Shown here piece by piece: positions 1 through 7,296 of a stretch of 64,000 nt of DNA. The position numbers were made by a program, and so were the translations under genes. Numbering within the stretch: position 1 is the stretch's first letter; the number at the start of each line of letters is the position of its first letter. This DNA comes from a virus: positions 1 to 64,000 of the IMG/VR virus record IMGVR_UViG_3300006923_003182. One strand, 5' to 3'. A model generated the notes under the pieces. It made no database searches and was not told where the DNA came from. It worked only from the letters and a program-made list of their open reading frames with translations.

Positions 1-936
1 AAAACGATCGTATTCTGTCTGGTTTGTGTGGGCTAATAAAAATTCATCTGCATAAATTAATGGAAATCTTCCAGTTTTAATATTCTTTTCTTGTGCCAAT
101 GTTAGCAGAACATAGAGGAATTTCTGATCGACCTTGAGCATTTCGACGAACTCCATCATCCCGCGATTTGCTATATTTAACTCCCCATCAAATCTGTACG
201 CTCTAGGATCAGATTCTGCTCCATATTCCCCAATCTTGCTAAGATCCATGGAGCCAACTAATTCTGAAATATCTTGGCTCTTTTTATCTGACGGCACGAA
301 GGTTCCAATTCCAGTTCTAGACTGCTCTGATAGTATCACTCTCTTTACTGGGAGGTCTAGAAAGTTCCCATCGTATTTATCTCGAAGGATAAGACCCATA
401 AGAGGGCTTAGCTGCCCACGGATTAGGATGCCGTGCTCCTCCTTGAACTGGCCCCTTAGGCTTTCGGGAATTGCGCATAACGGGTCCTCCTGCATTGGGG
501 AGTCTGAGAGTCCGTATAGGGCGCCCTCGTCTATTCTGGAAAATGCCTCCATTCCTCTTTTTAGCGAAATGGCCAACTGAGACTTACCACTAGAAGTTGG
601 TCCAAACATTAAAAGTATTCTTCGAGAAACTTCACTGCCAGTAGCTGCGGCCCGAAGGTAGGACATGATTTCTTCTATTGATTCGTCAATACCAAATAAA
701 TCATTTTCAAAGAATTTATAATTTGTTATATTGCCATCCTCGTCTCTGTCAATTCCGGCGTGTTCGATCATCTTTAGGGCCCGCTCGTGAGCACCCATAT
801 GAATCGAGGGATTCGTGATTACCATCTCGATATAATCTTTGAGAGTGCCCTTCCACAAGGACTCTTCGCCGGCCTCAATGTGCTCGCCTAGCGCGTCTAA
901 AATTGAAAGATTTTTCTTTGAAGTCTTTTTTGGCAT
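1..936 (-). CDS. prkA: PrkA-family AAA+ serine kinase, C-terminus cut by window edge
   Basis: The reading frame is open from an ATG at 936 to the left edge, giving about 312 residues without a stop. The translation carries PrkA hallmarks: 'NDLFGIDESIEEIMSYLRAA', a P-loop 'FGPTSSGKSQLA', 'LSEQSRTGIGTFVPSD', 'SDPRAYRFDGELNIANRGMM' and 'EFVEMLK'. In bacteria PrkA (YeaG) is a serine protein kinase with an AAA+ N-terminal domain and a kinase-like C-terminal domain, usually acting in stress or sporulation. Only the AAA+ part is visible here, so kinase activity cannot be judged. The ribosome site GCAGGAG lies 9 nt before the ATG. It is the most downstream gene of the replication-type operon in this window. 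Its presence in a phage is unusual, and its role there is unknown. Confidence 0.85.
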   Translation of the reverse strand, partial: MPKKTSKKNLSILDALGEHIEAGEESLWKGTLKDYIEMVITNPSIHMGAHERALKMIEHAGIDRDEDGNITNYKFFENDLFGIDESIEEIMSYLRAAATGSEVSRRILLMFGPTSSGKSQLAISLKRGMEAFSRIDEGALYGLSDSPMQEDPLCAIPESLRGQFKEEHGILIRGQLSPLMGLILRDKYDGNFLDLPVKRVILSEQSRTGIGTFVPSDKKSQDISELVGSMDLSKIGEYGAESDPRAYRFDGELNIANRGMMEFVEMLKVDQKFLYVLLTLAQEKNIKTGRFPLIYADEFLLAHTNQTEYDRF

Positions 937-952
937 TCTACTTTTCTCCTGC

Positions 953-1240
953 TTATTTTTCTTCACCAAAGATGTCACGAATAGCTCTCTGGTCACCTTC
1001 TCTTATTTTATTAGTAATAACCCTGGCCTCTTCTTTTGCTTTTTCAACTATTTCTTCTTTTCTTCTTTCTATCTTACCGAAGGGGGCCGAGACTTTTCTG
1101 ATCAAAGTTTTATTTTGACATTCATCGCATAAAAGATCTTCAAAATGATTATTACAAATTAGTTGTTTATATTTTAAAATTCCATAATTAAAATTATGCT
1201 GAGTCAAGCATTTGGTACATTCAAATGTATATTTTGGCAT
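953..1240 (-). CDS. Small zinc-ribbon (FmdB-like) protein with charged tail
   Basis: This 95-residue protein starts with a short beta strand followed by CxxC ('ECTKCL'), and a second pair 'CDEC' lies near residue 38. This is the zinc-ribbon layout of FmdB-type regulatory proteins. The second half (about residues 55-95) is a charged helix rich in E, K and R. Its ATG overlaps the stop of the upstream 61-residue gene as TAATG, and a GGAGG sits just before it, so translation is probably coupled. Zinc binding is a reasonable inference. Whether it acts on DNA, RNA or protein cannot be read from the sequence. Confidence 0.7.
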   Translation of the reverse strand: MPKYTFECTKCLTQHNFNYGILKYKQLICNNHFEDLLCDECQNKTLIRKVSAPFGKIERRKEEIVEKAKEEARVITNKIREGDQRAIRDIFGEEK

Positions 1241-1425
1241 TATGCCTCCGAGGTTTCTTTATAAAAGAGCAAATCATTTTTAAATTCTATATTTCCAGAT
1301 AGAGACAGATCTCTTAGTAATTTTTTTTTGAACTTTTCATCAGTTATTACTACGCTTATTTCCAAATCATTAGTTTTTGTGTCATATTTAATATTTTTAA
1401 TCTTTCCAACCTTTTTTTCTTTCAT
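1240..1425 (-). CDS. Hypothetical 61-aa lysine-rich protein
   Basis: A short basic protein with alternating hydrophobic residues ('IKYDTKTNDLEISVVITDEK') that suggests a small beta-rich fold. I do not recognise a family. It is accepted as real because it sits between two genes with a 4-nt overlap upstream (ATGA at 1422-1425) and a TAATG junction downstream, which is the normal spacing in this operon. Confidence 0.6.
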   Translation of the reverse strand: MKEKKVGKIKNIKYDTKTNDLEISVVITDEKFKKKLLRDLSLSGNIEFKNDLLFYKETSEA

Positions 1426-1727
1426 TCCATCCCCAGTGCGGCGAGCGCCTCTAGTATATGTGGATTAGACTGATTCGCCATAAACAGCAATAGGCTCTTA
1501 TCTAATTTTTCATATTCACAAATCATATATGACGGTATGTCAATTGCCGGAATCGCCTCGGGCCGGTCCGGACTGCCCATATATTTGTCAAGAGGAATGG
1601 CTCTAATATACTTATCGCTTCGGCCAACTTTTACGATCAAATATGTTCGATCTTTTTCGAAGATAGTGCTGATCTTGACTATATCTTTTGAGCGGAGATT
1701 ATTTATATCTGATGGCTTAAATTGCAT
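1422..1727 (-). CDS. Hypothetical protein downstream of DnaB helicase
   Basis: About 101 residues if translation starts at the ATG at 1727 (MQFKPSD...), which lies 6 nt after GGGAG. A longer frame reaches 1772, but it would overlap the helicase by 56 nt and has no better ribosome site. The protein contains 'IVKISTIFEKDRTYLIVKVGRSDKYIRAI', a beta-rich stretch, and a helical C-terminus. I do not recognise a family. Its overlap with the helicase stop and with the following 61-aa gene implies co-translation. Confidence 0.6.
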   Translation of the reverse strand: MQFKPSDINNLRSKDIVKISTIFEKDRTYLIVKVGRSDKYIRAIPLDKYMGSPDRPEAIPAIDIPSYMICEYEKLDKSLLLFMANQSNPHILEALAALGME

Positions 1728-3084
1728 TTTCATCTCCCGGATCCTCAACCCAGTCATCCGGGAAATCTTCAATTCTAGACTTTGCGAAAACTTTTCTTAG
1801 CGAGACGGTCCCCTTTGGGCCGTCTCTATTTTTTACAATATGTATTTGCATATCTTCTCGTAACTGCTCGTCTTCTCTGTTCCCAATTATGAACGCAATG
1901 GCTGCATTATCTCCAATCATTTTGCTTCGGCCAAAATCCTCAAGGCTAACATTGTCTTCTTGTTTTCCGTTCTTTTTTCTTCCCGCGGCCTTTCTTTGCG
2001 CTGCGGTTATAACCGGAATGTCTTTTTTTCTGCAAAACTCATGCATCTCTTCGGACACCTTTCCGACGTCGAGCCAGTCGGATCCAGCGGTTCCAAGGAC
2101 TGGCTTCATTAGTTGCAGGTAATCGATAAAGATTGCATCCGGCCTAAATATTCCCATAATACTTTCAAACTTTGCTTCGATCTCTCCCATGGTAGAGCCG
2201 CGTGGCAAATCGAGTATATAAAATATTTTATCATAGTTTTTTTGAAACTTAAGACCCTTTTTCCATCGTTTCTTTTCGCCATCTTTTAGCCGCCCGCGCA
2301 TAACTCCGCGGTGGGATACTTGCGCTATATTCGCATCAAGCCTCTGCTCTAGCTGCTTTTTGCTCATCTCGAGTGATACATATAAAATATTTTTTCCATC
2401 ATTAGATGTAATATCGCCAGTTTCCGGAGAATTTGTTCCCCTCCATGCATTTATGGCCATATTCATCATCAATAATGACTTGCCCGATGAGCTTGCTCCG
2501 CCGATCACCAACATCTCTGAGTTCTTAATCCCCCAGGTATATTCATCTAGCGCAGGATATCCTGATAAAAAGCCGCGTATTTCTTCTGGGTTTTCCGCCG
2601 TATATTCATAATCTCTAATTCGGTCCTCAACCGACATTGAAACCATTCCCTCTGAAAATACATCGTTTTTGTACAGCTTCTCAGTCTGCGAAAGTACTTT
2701 TTTCAAGCCCTCATTGAAATCCTCAACCGACTCCTCCCCCCTCTCTACATCCTCTGCGACCCCTCCTACTTTGCTAATTAGAAATTTATTATAGCGCTCT
2801 TTTATTTTATCTAAAAAATATCCGACTTCATTTGCGGCACATGACTCTTCTTCTATAAATCTTGCGATCTCTGAGTCCTCTCCCTCTTCCTCGAGCAAGG
2901 AATATAGGACATCAAAAGATGGCGGAATCTTGTGCCGAGAATAATATTTATACATTGCAGCCTCTGCCGGCTTCATGGTCGGAAGAACAACTTTGTTTAA
3001 AAGATCATGCTCTATCTCTCTATAGATCCCATTTAGCTCGATTGAGCCTTTTAGCATCCAGTTTATAATCTTAGCATCTATCAT
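1717..3084 (-). CDS. DnaB-type replicative helicase
   Basis: This 455-residue protein should unwind DNA at the phage replication fork as a hexamer. The N-terminal half (about 1-165) is helical, as in DnaB primase-interaction domains. The C-terminal RecA-like motor has Walker A 'GGASSSGKS' (195-203), the DnaB box 'YVSLEMSKKQLEQRL' (235-249), Walker B 'AIFIDYLQLMKP' (317-328) and 'VITAAQRKA' (358-366), where the glutamine acts as gamma-phosphate sensor. The next upstream gene overlaps it by 4 nt and encodes an AAA+ loader, matching the DnaB-DnaC partnership. The length fits the family. No intein or frameshift is seen. Confidence 0.92.
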   Translation of the reverse strand: MIDAKIINWMLKGSIELNGIYREIEHDLLNKVVLPTMKPAEAAMYKYYSRHKIPPSFDVLYSLLEEEGEDSEIARFIEEESCAANEVGYFLDKIKERYNKFLISKVGGVAEDVERGEESVEDFNEGLKKVLSQTEKLYKNDVFSEGMVSMSVEDRIRDYEYTAENPEEIRGFLSGYPALDEYTWGIKNSEMLVIGGASSSGKSLLMMNMAINAWRGTNSPETGDITSNDGKNILYVSLEMSKKQLEQRLDANIAQVSHRGVMRGRLKDGEKKRWKKGLKFQKNYDKIFYILDLPRGSTMGEIEAKFESIMGIFRPDAIFIDYLQLMKPVLGTAGSDWLDVGKVSEEMHEFCRKKDIPVITAAQRKAAGRKKNGKQEDNVSLEDFGRSKMIGDNAAIAFIIGNREDEQLREDMQIHIVKNRDGPKGTVSLRKVFAKSRIEDFPDDWVEDPGDENAI

Positions 3085-3749
3085 TTAGCTCTCTTTCTGA
3101 AGTCCGATCCGGAAACTACATATTCTTTTAAAAATTTTGAAAACAAAGACTCGGTAGACCTGGAAAAGCTACCGGCCAATACGTCCTTGAGTGACGGGGT
3201 ATTTGAGCAAATTATCGTCGGCATCTTATTTTGGAACCTATGCCGAAGAACCCTCTCCATAGTTTGTCCGAACAGGAGTTCGGCCTTTTCGGACGGATAG
3301 ACCCATCGGGAATCATACTCGTCGATTACTATAAAATCCGTCGATGTTATCTTGGAAAAAAAATTTCGGTCTTCGATTGAGTCTTGGATCATATCGCTCA
3401 TATTATAGTACCCAGCCGAGTAGCCTTTTGTGATTGCTATTTTCAAAAAACACGCTGCCATATACGTCTTGCCGGTACCTAGCGGGCCAATAAACCCAAA
3501 GGACTCTCCGTCATCGTACATTTTATCTATATTCGTTATCTTCGGCTCCATTGCCGACTTGAACCTCCTATCTCCGGCGAAGTCTTTGAATGAATGCTTC
3601 CAATATTCGAGTGGAATTTCGGCGCTGGTGTATCTATCAACCCTAGAGAATTTCTTTGAGCACTGGTTGCAGGTATTTTCTCCGCACTTATCACATTCAT
3701 TTTTTATCAACAATTTTTCTCTATCTAATTTACTCTTTGGGATCATCAT
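3081..3749 (-). CDS. DnaC-like AAA+ helicase loader with N-terminal zinc finger
   Basis: A 222-residue AAA+ protein. Four cysteines (19, 22, 27, 30) form a compact putative zinc finger. Walker A is 'GPLGTGKT' (88-95), Walker B 'FIVIDEYD' (139-146), and a sensor-1-like 'TIICSNTP' follows. This layout matches DnaC/DnaI-type loaders that place the replicative helicase on DNA; the gene directly precedes that helicase with a 4-nt overlap. Two adjacent ATGs are possible; the second, at 3746, has better spacing (6 nt) from GAGG. The N-terminus overlaps the LSm-like gene by 17-20 nt. Confidence 0.88.
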   Translation of the reverse strand: MMIPKSKLDREKLLIKNECDKCGENTCNQCSKKFSRVDRYTSAEIPLEYWKHSFKDFAGDRRFKSAMEPKITNIDKMYDDGESFGFIGPLGTGKTYMAACFLKIAITKGYSAGYYNMSDMIQDSIEDRNFFSKITSTDFIVIDEYDSRWVYPSEKAELLFGQTMERVLRHRFQNKMPTIICSNTPSLKDVLAGSFSRSTESLFSKFLKEYVVSGSDFRKRAK

Positions 3750-4149
3750 CGCCCTCTATGACAAAGTTCATGCCACTAAGGCCTCCTTTTGCGTCCGGCT
3801 CTCCCCCGAAAAATGCAGAAAAATTATTATCTTCACCATCATCAATGTGGTTAAGCATCGATTTTGGAATCGACATTGCGCTTTCATCATAATGCAATCT
3901 ATTTTCTGGAAAAGAAGTATCAGCTGCCTTTGCTGGCTCTCCCTCTTCGGGTCCAAGGTGCTGAATTGGAGCCGATGCCCCCTTTTCGAGTATGCTCATC
4001 GCTGAGACCTTGCTTTTAAATATCAAGTATAATTGTCCATCGGACCTCACCACTAGGTTTTCATCGCTTGTCGACTCAACGATCCCCGTTAGGGTCCATC
4101 CTCCGTCTAAAAACAGCGCGGCTGTTAGTCCTTCTAATTTGTGCTTCAT
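3730..4149 (-). CDS. Hfq/LSm-like domain protein with acidic tail
   Basis: The first 55 residues resemble an Sm fold of the Hfq type: a helix, then 'AALFLDGGWTLTGIVES', 'DENLVVRSDGQLYLIFKSKVSAMSIL'. In Hfq the corresponding strands read roughly as xVFLxNGxxLxGxIxSFD...KHAISTV. The remaining 80 residues are acidic and probably disordered ('EEGEPAKAAD', 'IEGDDDPKE'), like the tail of some Hfq proteins. If the fold is right it could form a ring that binds RNA. It lies between a hypothetical gene and the helicase loader, so binding ssDNA or replication proteins is also possible. The similarity was judged by eye and needs a profile search. Confidence 0.5.
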   Translation of the reverse strand: MKHKLEGLTAALFLDGGWTLTGIVESTSDENLVVRSDGQLYLIFKSKVSAMSILEKGASAPIQHLGPEEGEPAKAADTSFPENRLHYDESAMSIPKSMLNHIDDGEDNNFSAFFGGEPDAKGGLSGMNFVIEGDDDPKE

Positions 4150-4748
4150 TGTATTAACCCAAGTTGTTTCGCTCTACCTATAAGGGCAGCTTCTGGCTCA
4201 TGGGGCGAAAGCGAATATGTTTCTATATATCTTTTTATAATCTCTAAGTCATCAGTGGTTTCAATTTGGTGCTCGGATGCTAGGCTGGGATGAGTTTCCT
4301 TGCACCATTCGGCTAATATTTTGAATTTATTCTTTTCATTATGCTTTTTTAGCATTGAATCATACATCCTTTCAAATTCATTGATCATTGATGGCATTAA
4401 AAACAATCCAGTACCAGTAACGGATTTTTCACCACTTCTAAACTTATAATTAAACATCCATGATATATAATTTGAAATTTTTACCGTCAAATCGAGCTTT
4501 GTCTTTTTTCTTTCCTCATCGCCCAATTCATCATAATTTTCTGGGGCCAAAGTTTTAAATAATTTTGCGAAGTCACGGCTCTCCTTTCCAAGGCCTGGGC
4601 TCCCATTCCACCTGACCAGCCTAAAGTTTACGCCATTTTTATTTCGATACTCATGGCAAAATAGTGCCATAAGAGTGATGTGATTCCATGATTTTTTTGG
4701 CTTTGATATCCACTTTGGTATATTCTCATAAAATTCTTCTTGAGTCAT
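4146..4748 (-). CDS. Hypothetical 200-aa protein in replication operon
   Basis: A mostly helical soluble protein with no signal peptide or membrane segment. Notable stretches are 'RLVRWNGSPGLGKESRDFAK' near residue 45, which is not a true P-loop, and 'PSMINEFERMYDSMLKKHN' in the middle. It overlaps genes on both sides by 4 nt and lies between the resolvase-like nuclease and the LSm/loader/helicase genes, so a replication or recombination accessory role is the best guess. I do not recognise a family. Confidence 0.6.
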   Translation of the reverse strand: MTQEEFYENIPKWISKPKKSWNHITLMALFCHEYRNKNGVNFRLVRWNGSPGLGKESRDFAKLFKTLAPENYDELGDEERKKTKLDLTVKISNYISWMFNYKFRSGEKSVTGTGLFLMPSMINEFERMYDSMLKKHNEKNKFKILAEWCKETHPSLASEHQIETTDDLEIIKRYIETYSLSPHEPEAALIGRAKQLGLIQ

Positions 4749-5284
4749 TTGGAGTCCTCGTCTGGATTGAATACTGAAAAACTAACCCTGCCGTCGTCGA
4801 CCGCTCGTCGGATCGCCCGCTGCACCTTGCTTAGCGAGCTTCCTCCGGTCTTTACGTCAAGGAATATAATCTGCTCTATATCTTGCGCAACACCTTCTCG
4901 AACTCGGGCCAGTCCGTCAAAAACTACAAAATCGATGGGCGCGGCAAAGAATCTAAAATCCTTTGGGTCCAGGCCGGTCTCCATTGCGAATGGAGCGAAA
5001 TGTTCTGCCGTCTGCCCGCGAGTTATCGATTTAGATTTTTCTACTGCATCTTTTCTGATGTGCCGCTCTCTGATTTGCATCCAGTTTTCATACTCTGACT
5101 TAATTCTCTCCTCCAGCCTTCTCATCTCCAACTTGTGGCGATCAGAGATAACGCCAAGCTCTGTCTTTAGGGCCATATTTTGCATCTCTACGCCATTAGG
5201 CAGAGGCTTCGGCCTTGACAAGTAGAGAGACCCCAAGAGTGCTCCTATAAATATTATCAGGGCAAAAATCATAACATATTCCAT
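4745..5284 (-). CDS. Membrane-anchored Holliday-junction-resolvase-like endonuclease
   Basis: The start at 5284 is preferred over 5314 because GGAG lies 6 nt upstream; it gives 179 residues. The first 20 residues form a membrane segment ('MIFALIIFIGALLGSLYL'), followed by a coiled-coil region and then a nuclease-like domain: 'RGQTAEHFAPF', 'FRFFAAPIDFVVFDGL', 'IIFLDVKTGGSSLSKVQRAI'. The D and the D-V-K (ExK-like) residues match the restriction-endonuclease-type core of the Endonuc_Holl family, related to archaeal Holliday junction resolvases. It would process branched phage DNA during replication or packaging. The membrane anchor is typical of that family. Confidence 0.75.
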   Translation of the reverse strand: MEYVMIFALIIFIGALLGSLYLSRPKPLPNGVEMQNMALKTELGVISDRHKLEMRRLEERIKSEYENWMQIRERHIRKDAVEKSKSITRGQTAEHFAPFAMETGLDPKDFRFFAAPIDFVVFDGLARVREGVAQDIEQIIFLDVKTGGSSLSKVQRAIRRAVDDGRVSFSVFNPDEDSK

Positions 5285-5353
5285 AAAAATCTCCGGATGC
5301 ATATATGGTACCAATGCGGACAGAACATGTCTAAAAAAACTAATTAAAACTTT
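5285..5353 (-). promoter_or_regulatory. Intergenic gap with weak sigma70-like boxes
   Basis: This 69-nt gap separates the UvsW-like gene from the resolvase-like gene. On the minus strand it reads TAGACA, 17 nt, TACCAT, a partial match to -35/-10 boxes, about 40 nt before the gene at 5284. The boxes are not strong and there is no second example to compare with, so the call is tentative. Confidence 0.25.
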
Positions 5354-6892
5354 TCAGGTCCACTCGATTATCTTCCTATCTGGGTACTTCTTTAGTGGGA
5401 TGTTTCTAGACATTATTATTTTGAATCCCGGTTCGCTCTGATAAACTTTTATTCGAGCCTCAGAGTGATCTCTTAGATACTTGCAGTTATCAAAAAACTC
5501 TACGACAATGGCCTTCTTTTTCCCCTTGTTTTTTCTGATAACCCTGCCAATTCTCTGAAGTGCTCTTCCGCTGGACTTGCCCGAGCCGGCAAGAATTAAC
5601 GCATCAAGACTGGGGATGTCGACGCCCTGATCAAAAATCTTTGAGGCGATTAGCAAGTCCAGGTTTCCATCTTTCATCTTCTGAATGGCCTCCATTCTAT
5701 TCTTCGTGCTTCGAGCGCCGTCCAAAAACTCAACCCTATACTCATCTTGCAGCCTTTCCATAAGAAGCTTGCCATGGGCAACTCTAACTACAAGAATTAG
5801 AACTTTTCTTCCGCCATCTATTAGCCTTCTCGCGGCCTTTATGATGAGATCGTTTCGCTCCTCGTTCTCTACGATATAATTTTTATACACTTCGTGATAT
5901 GTCTTGCCAACCTTTCGCATGGTTGGGACGTTTAAAAAATGTATATCCGGAGGAACCAAGTACTCCTCCCTGATTAGCTTTGTGGCACTGATGTCAACAA
6001 TTTTTGGGCCAGCCACAGCCTCGATTAGAAGATCATCCCCGCCATCCCGCCATGGCGTTCCAGAGAGCAAGAACCTGTGTCGAGCAGATGTCGAGGCTTT
6101 GTGCAAGAACTGCAAAGTCTCAGATGCCGCATATTGGCACTCGTCAAAAATAAACAATTGAGCATTCTCAACCGCCGCCCTAACGCTTTCCTTGTTAAGG
6201 GCTTTGATATGTTTTTTTGAATCTTGAGTTGTATCATTATCTATCGTCTTAACTTTTTTGTTAAATGCAGCAGCAGCAGACCAGATTGTCATTATCGTGA
6301 TGTCTTTTGACACATCACATTCTCCGCCTCCGACGATTCCGCAGTCTATCCCATAGGCGTCTTTCATTGTATCTTTCATTTGATATAATAATTCAATCCC
6401 AATAACATAGATTACAGTTGGTATATTGTAATGCGCAGCGATAGAGCAGAGCATAAATGCCTTCCCCGAGCCTGTAGCTGACTTTATTATTCCGCCTCCG
6501 GACTTTATGGATGATCTTAGCGCCTTCTGCTGATAGTCTCTCGGCTCAAATGCCTCCGGGAGCATCTGGATTGGCTCGCCATACTTTGGAACTGGGCGAT
6601 TATCGATTATTTCATACGTCAATTTGTTTTCATCTAAAATTTTTGTCACTATCTTTAGTAGGCCTATATGGCATTTCCCATATTTTGTCATGAGTCGGAC
6701 TTGCCCATCCCAGCCGCCCTGGCTCCCTCTCGCTCCGAACCCTCCGCGACCGCCCTGCATATATTTGTACCCAGGATGCTCGTAGCTAGTCGCCTCATCT
6801 ATGATCTTCGTAACCTCCTGTGGAATGAATCCGCTTATTTTGCAGTTAACATTATCCAGAGAAATAGAAATTATATCGTCTTCACTGCTCAC
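5354..6892 (-). CDS. UvsW-like SF2 DNA helicase
   Basis: A 512-residue superfamily-2 helicase. An N-terminal accessory domain (about 1-110, with a glycine-rich loop) precedes motif Q/I: 'EPRDYQQKAL' (116-125) and 'SATGSGKA' (138-145). Motif II is 'FIFDECQ', motif III 'LLSGTPWR', and motifs IV-VI include 'LIASKIFDQGVDIPSLDALI' and 'RALQRIGRVIRK'. The order and length match phage UvsW and cellular RadD/Ssl2-type helicases that remodel branched DNA. The Walker A threonine/serine is replaced by alanine (A145), which is odd because that hydroxyl normally helps hold magnesium. It follows the thioesterase gene with a 4-nt overlap. Confidence 0.87.
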   Translation of the reverse strand: MSSEDDIISISLDNVNCKISGFIPQEVTKIIDEATSYEHPGYKYMQGGRGGFGARGSQGGWDGQVRLMTKYGKCHIGLLKIVTKILDENKLTYEIIDNRPVPKYGEPIQMLPEAFEPRDYQQKALRSSIKSGGGIIKSATGSGKAFMLCSIAAHYNIPTVIYVIGIELLYQMKDTMKDAYGIDCGIVGGGECDVSKDITIMTIWSAAAAFNKKVKTIDNDTTQDSKKHIKALNKESVRAAVENAQLFIFDECQYAASETLQFLHKASTSARHRFLLSGTPWRDGGDDLLIEAVAGPKIVDISATKLIREEYLVPPDIHFLNVPTMRKVGKTYHEVYKNYIVENEERNDLIIKAARRLIDGGRKVLILVVRVAHGKLLMERLQDEYRVEFLDGARSTKNRMEAIQKMKDGNLDLLIASKIFDQGVDIPSLDALILAGSGKSSGRALQRIGRVIRKNKGKKKAIVVEFFDNCKYLRDHSEARIKVYQSEPGFKIIMSRNIPLKKYPDRKIIEWT

Positions 6893-7296
6893 TGCTCACT
6901 TTTCCTTTCCCTCTTATTCCATCGGCCTCGTTCTGAAAATTTTTCAATTCCATGTGGTACCGGTTCGCCGAACTCATCTAGCGCTACAAAAATAATTTTA
7001 TCAATCGTAATGAGAGACTTCTTGTCCCTCTTGTTCCTAACCAACACCTTGAGTGTTATCGATGTCGTCCCGAATTCTACAATTTCTGTTCCAAACTCAA
7101 TAACATCACCAGATTTTGCAGAATTTAAAAAATTAATTTCAGACATATGAACGGTAACTACATTTCTTGTGCCTAGTTGACAAAATACAAAAATGCTTGC
7201 TTCTTCGTCAATTAGCGATAAAAGCCTTCCGCCAAAGAGGGTGCCCCTTGGGTTTAAATCTTGTGGCTTTACAAGATAACGGCTTCTAAATTTCAC
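6889..7296 (-). CDS. Hotdog-fold acyl-CoA thioesterase
   Basis: The domain holds the YciA/BACH-type acyl-CoA thioesterase signature 'NPRGTLFGGRLLSLIDEEAS', where the asparagine and the acidic residue on the central helix are the usual catalytic positions, followed by 'VTVHMSEINFLNSAKSGDVI'. Such enzymes hydrolyse acyl-CoA or acyl-carrier thioesters. I prefer the GTG at 7296, which makes the common 4-nt GTGA overlap with the endolysin stop and gives 135 residues. ATGs at 7320 and 7347 are in frame but would overlap more and lack a clear ribosome site. A thioesterase beside an endolysin is unusual; lipid remodelling at lysis is only a guess. Confidence 0.8.
   Translation of the reverse strand: MKFRSRYLVKPQDLNPRGTLFGGRLLSLIDEEASIFVFCQLGTRNVVTVHMSEINFLNSAKSGDVIEFGTEIVEFGTTSITLKVLVRNKRDKKSLITIDKIIFVALDEFGEPVPHGIEKFSERGRWNKRERKSEQ

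Noticed and set aside
134-1132. Plus-strand open frames opposite the PrkA-like gene
   Set aside because: They lie inside minus-strand genes with clear homology, lack ribosome sites and have no recognisable family; many such shadows occur across the window.
2941-2956. T4-late-promoter-like TATAAATA on the minus strand
   Set aside because: It lies inside the DnaB gene, and I found no matching pattern of TATAAATA in the gaps; AT-rich DNA gives such octamers by chance.
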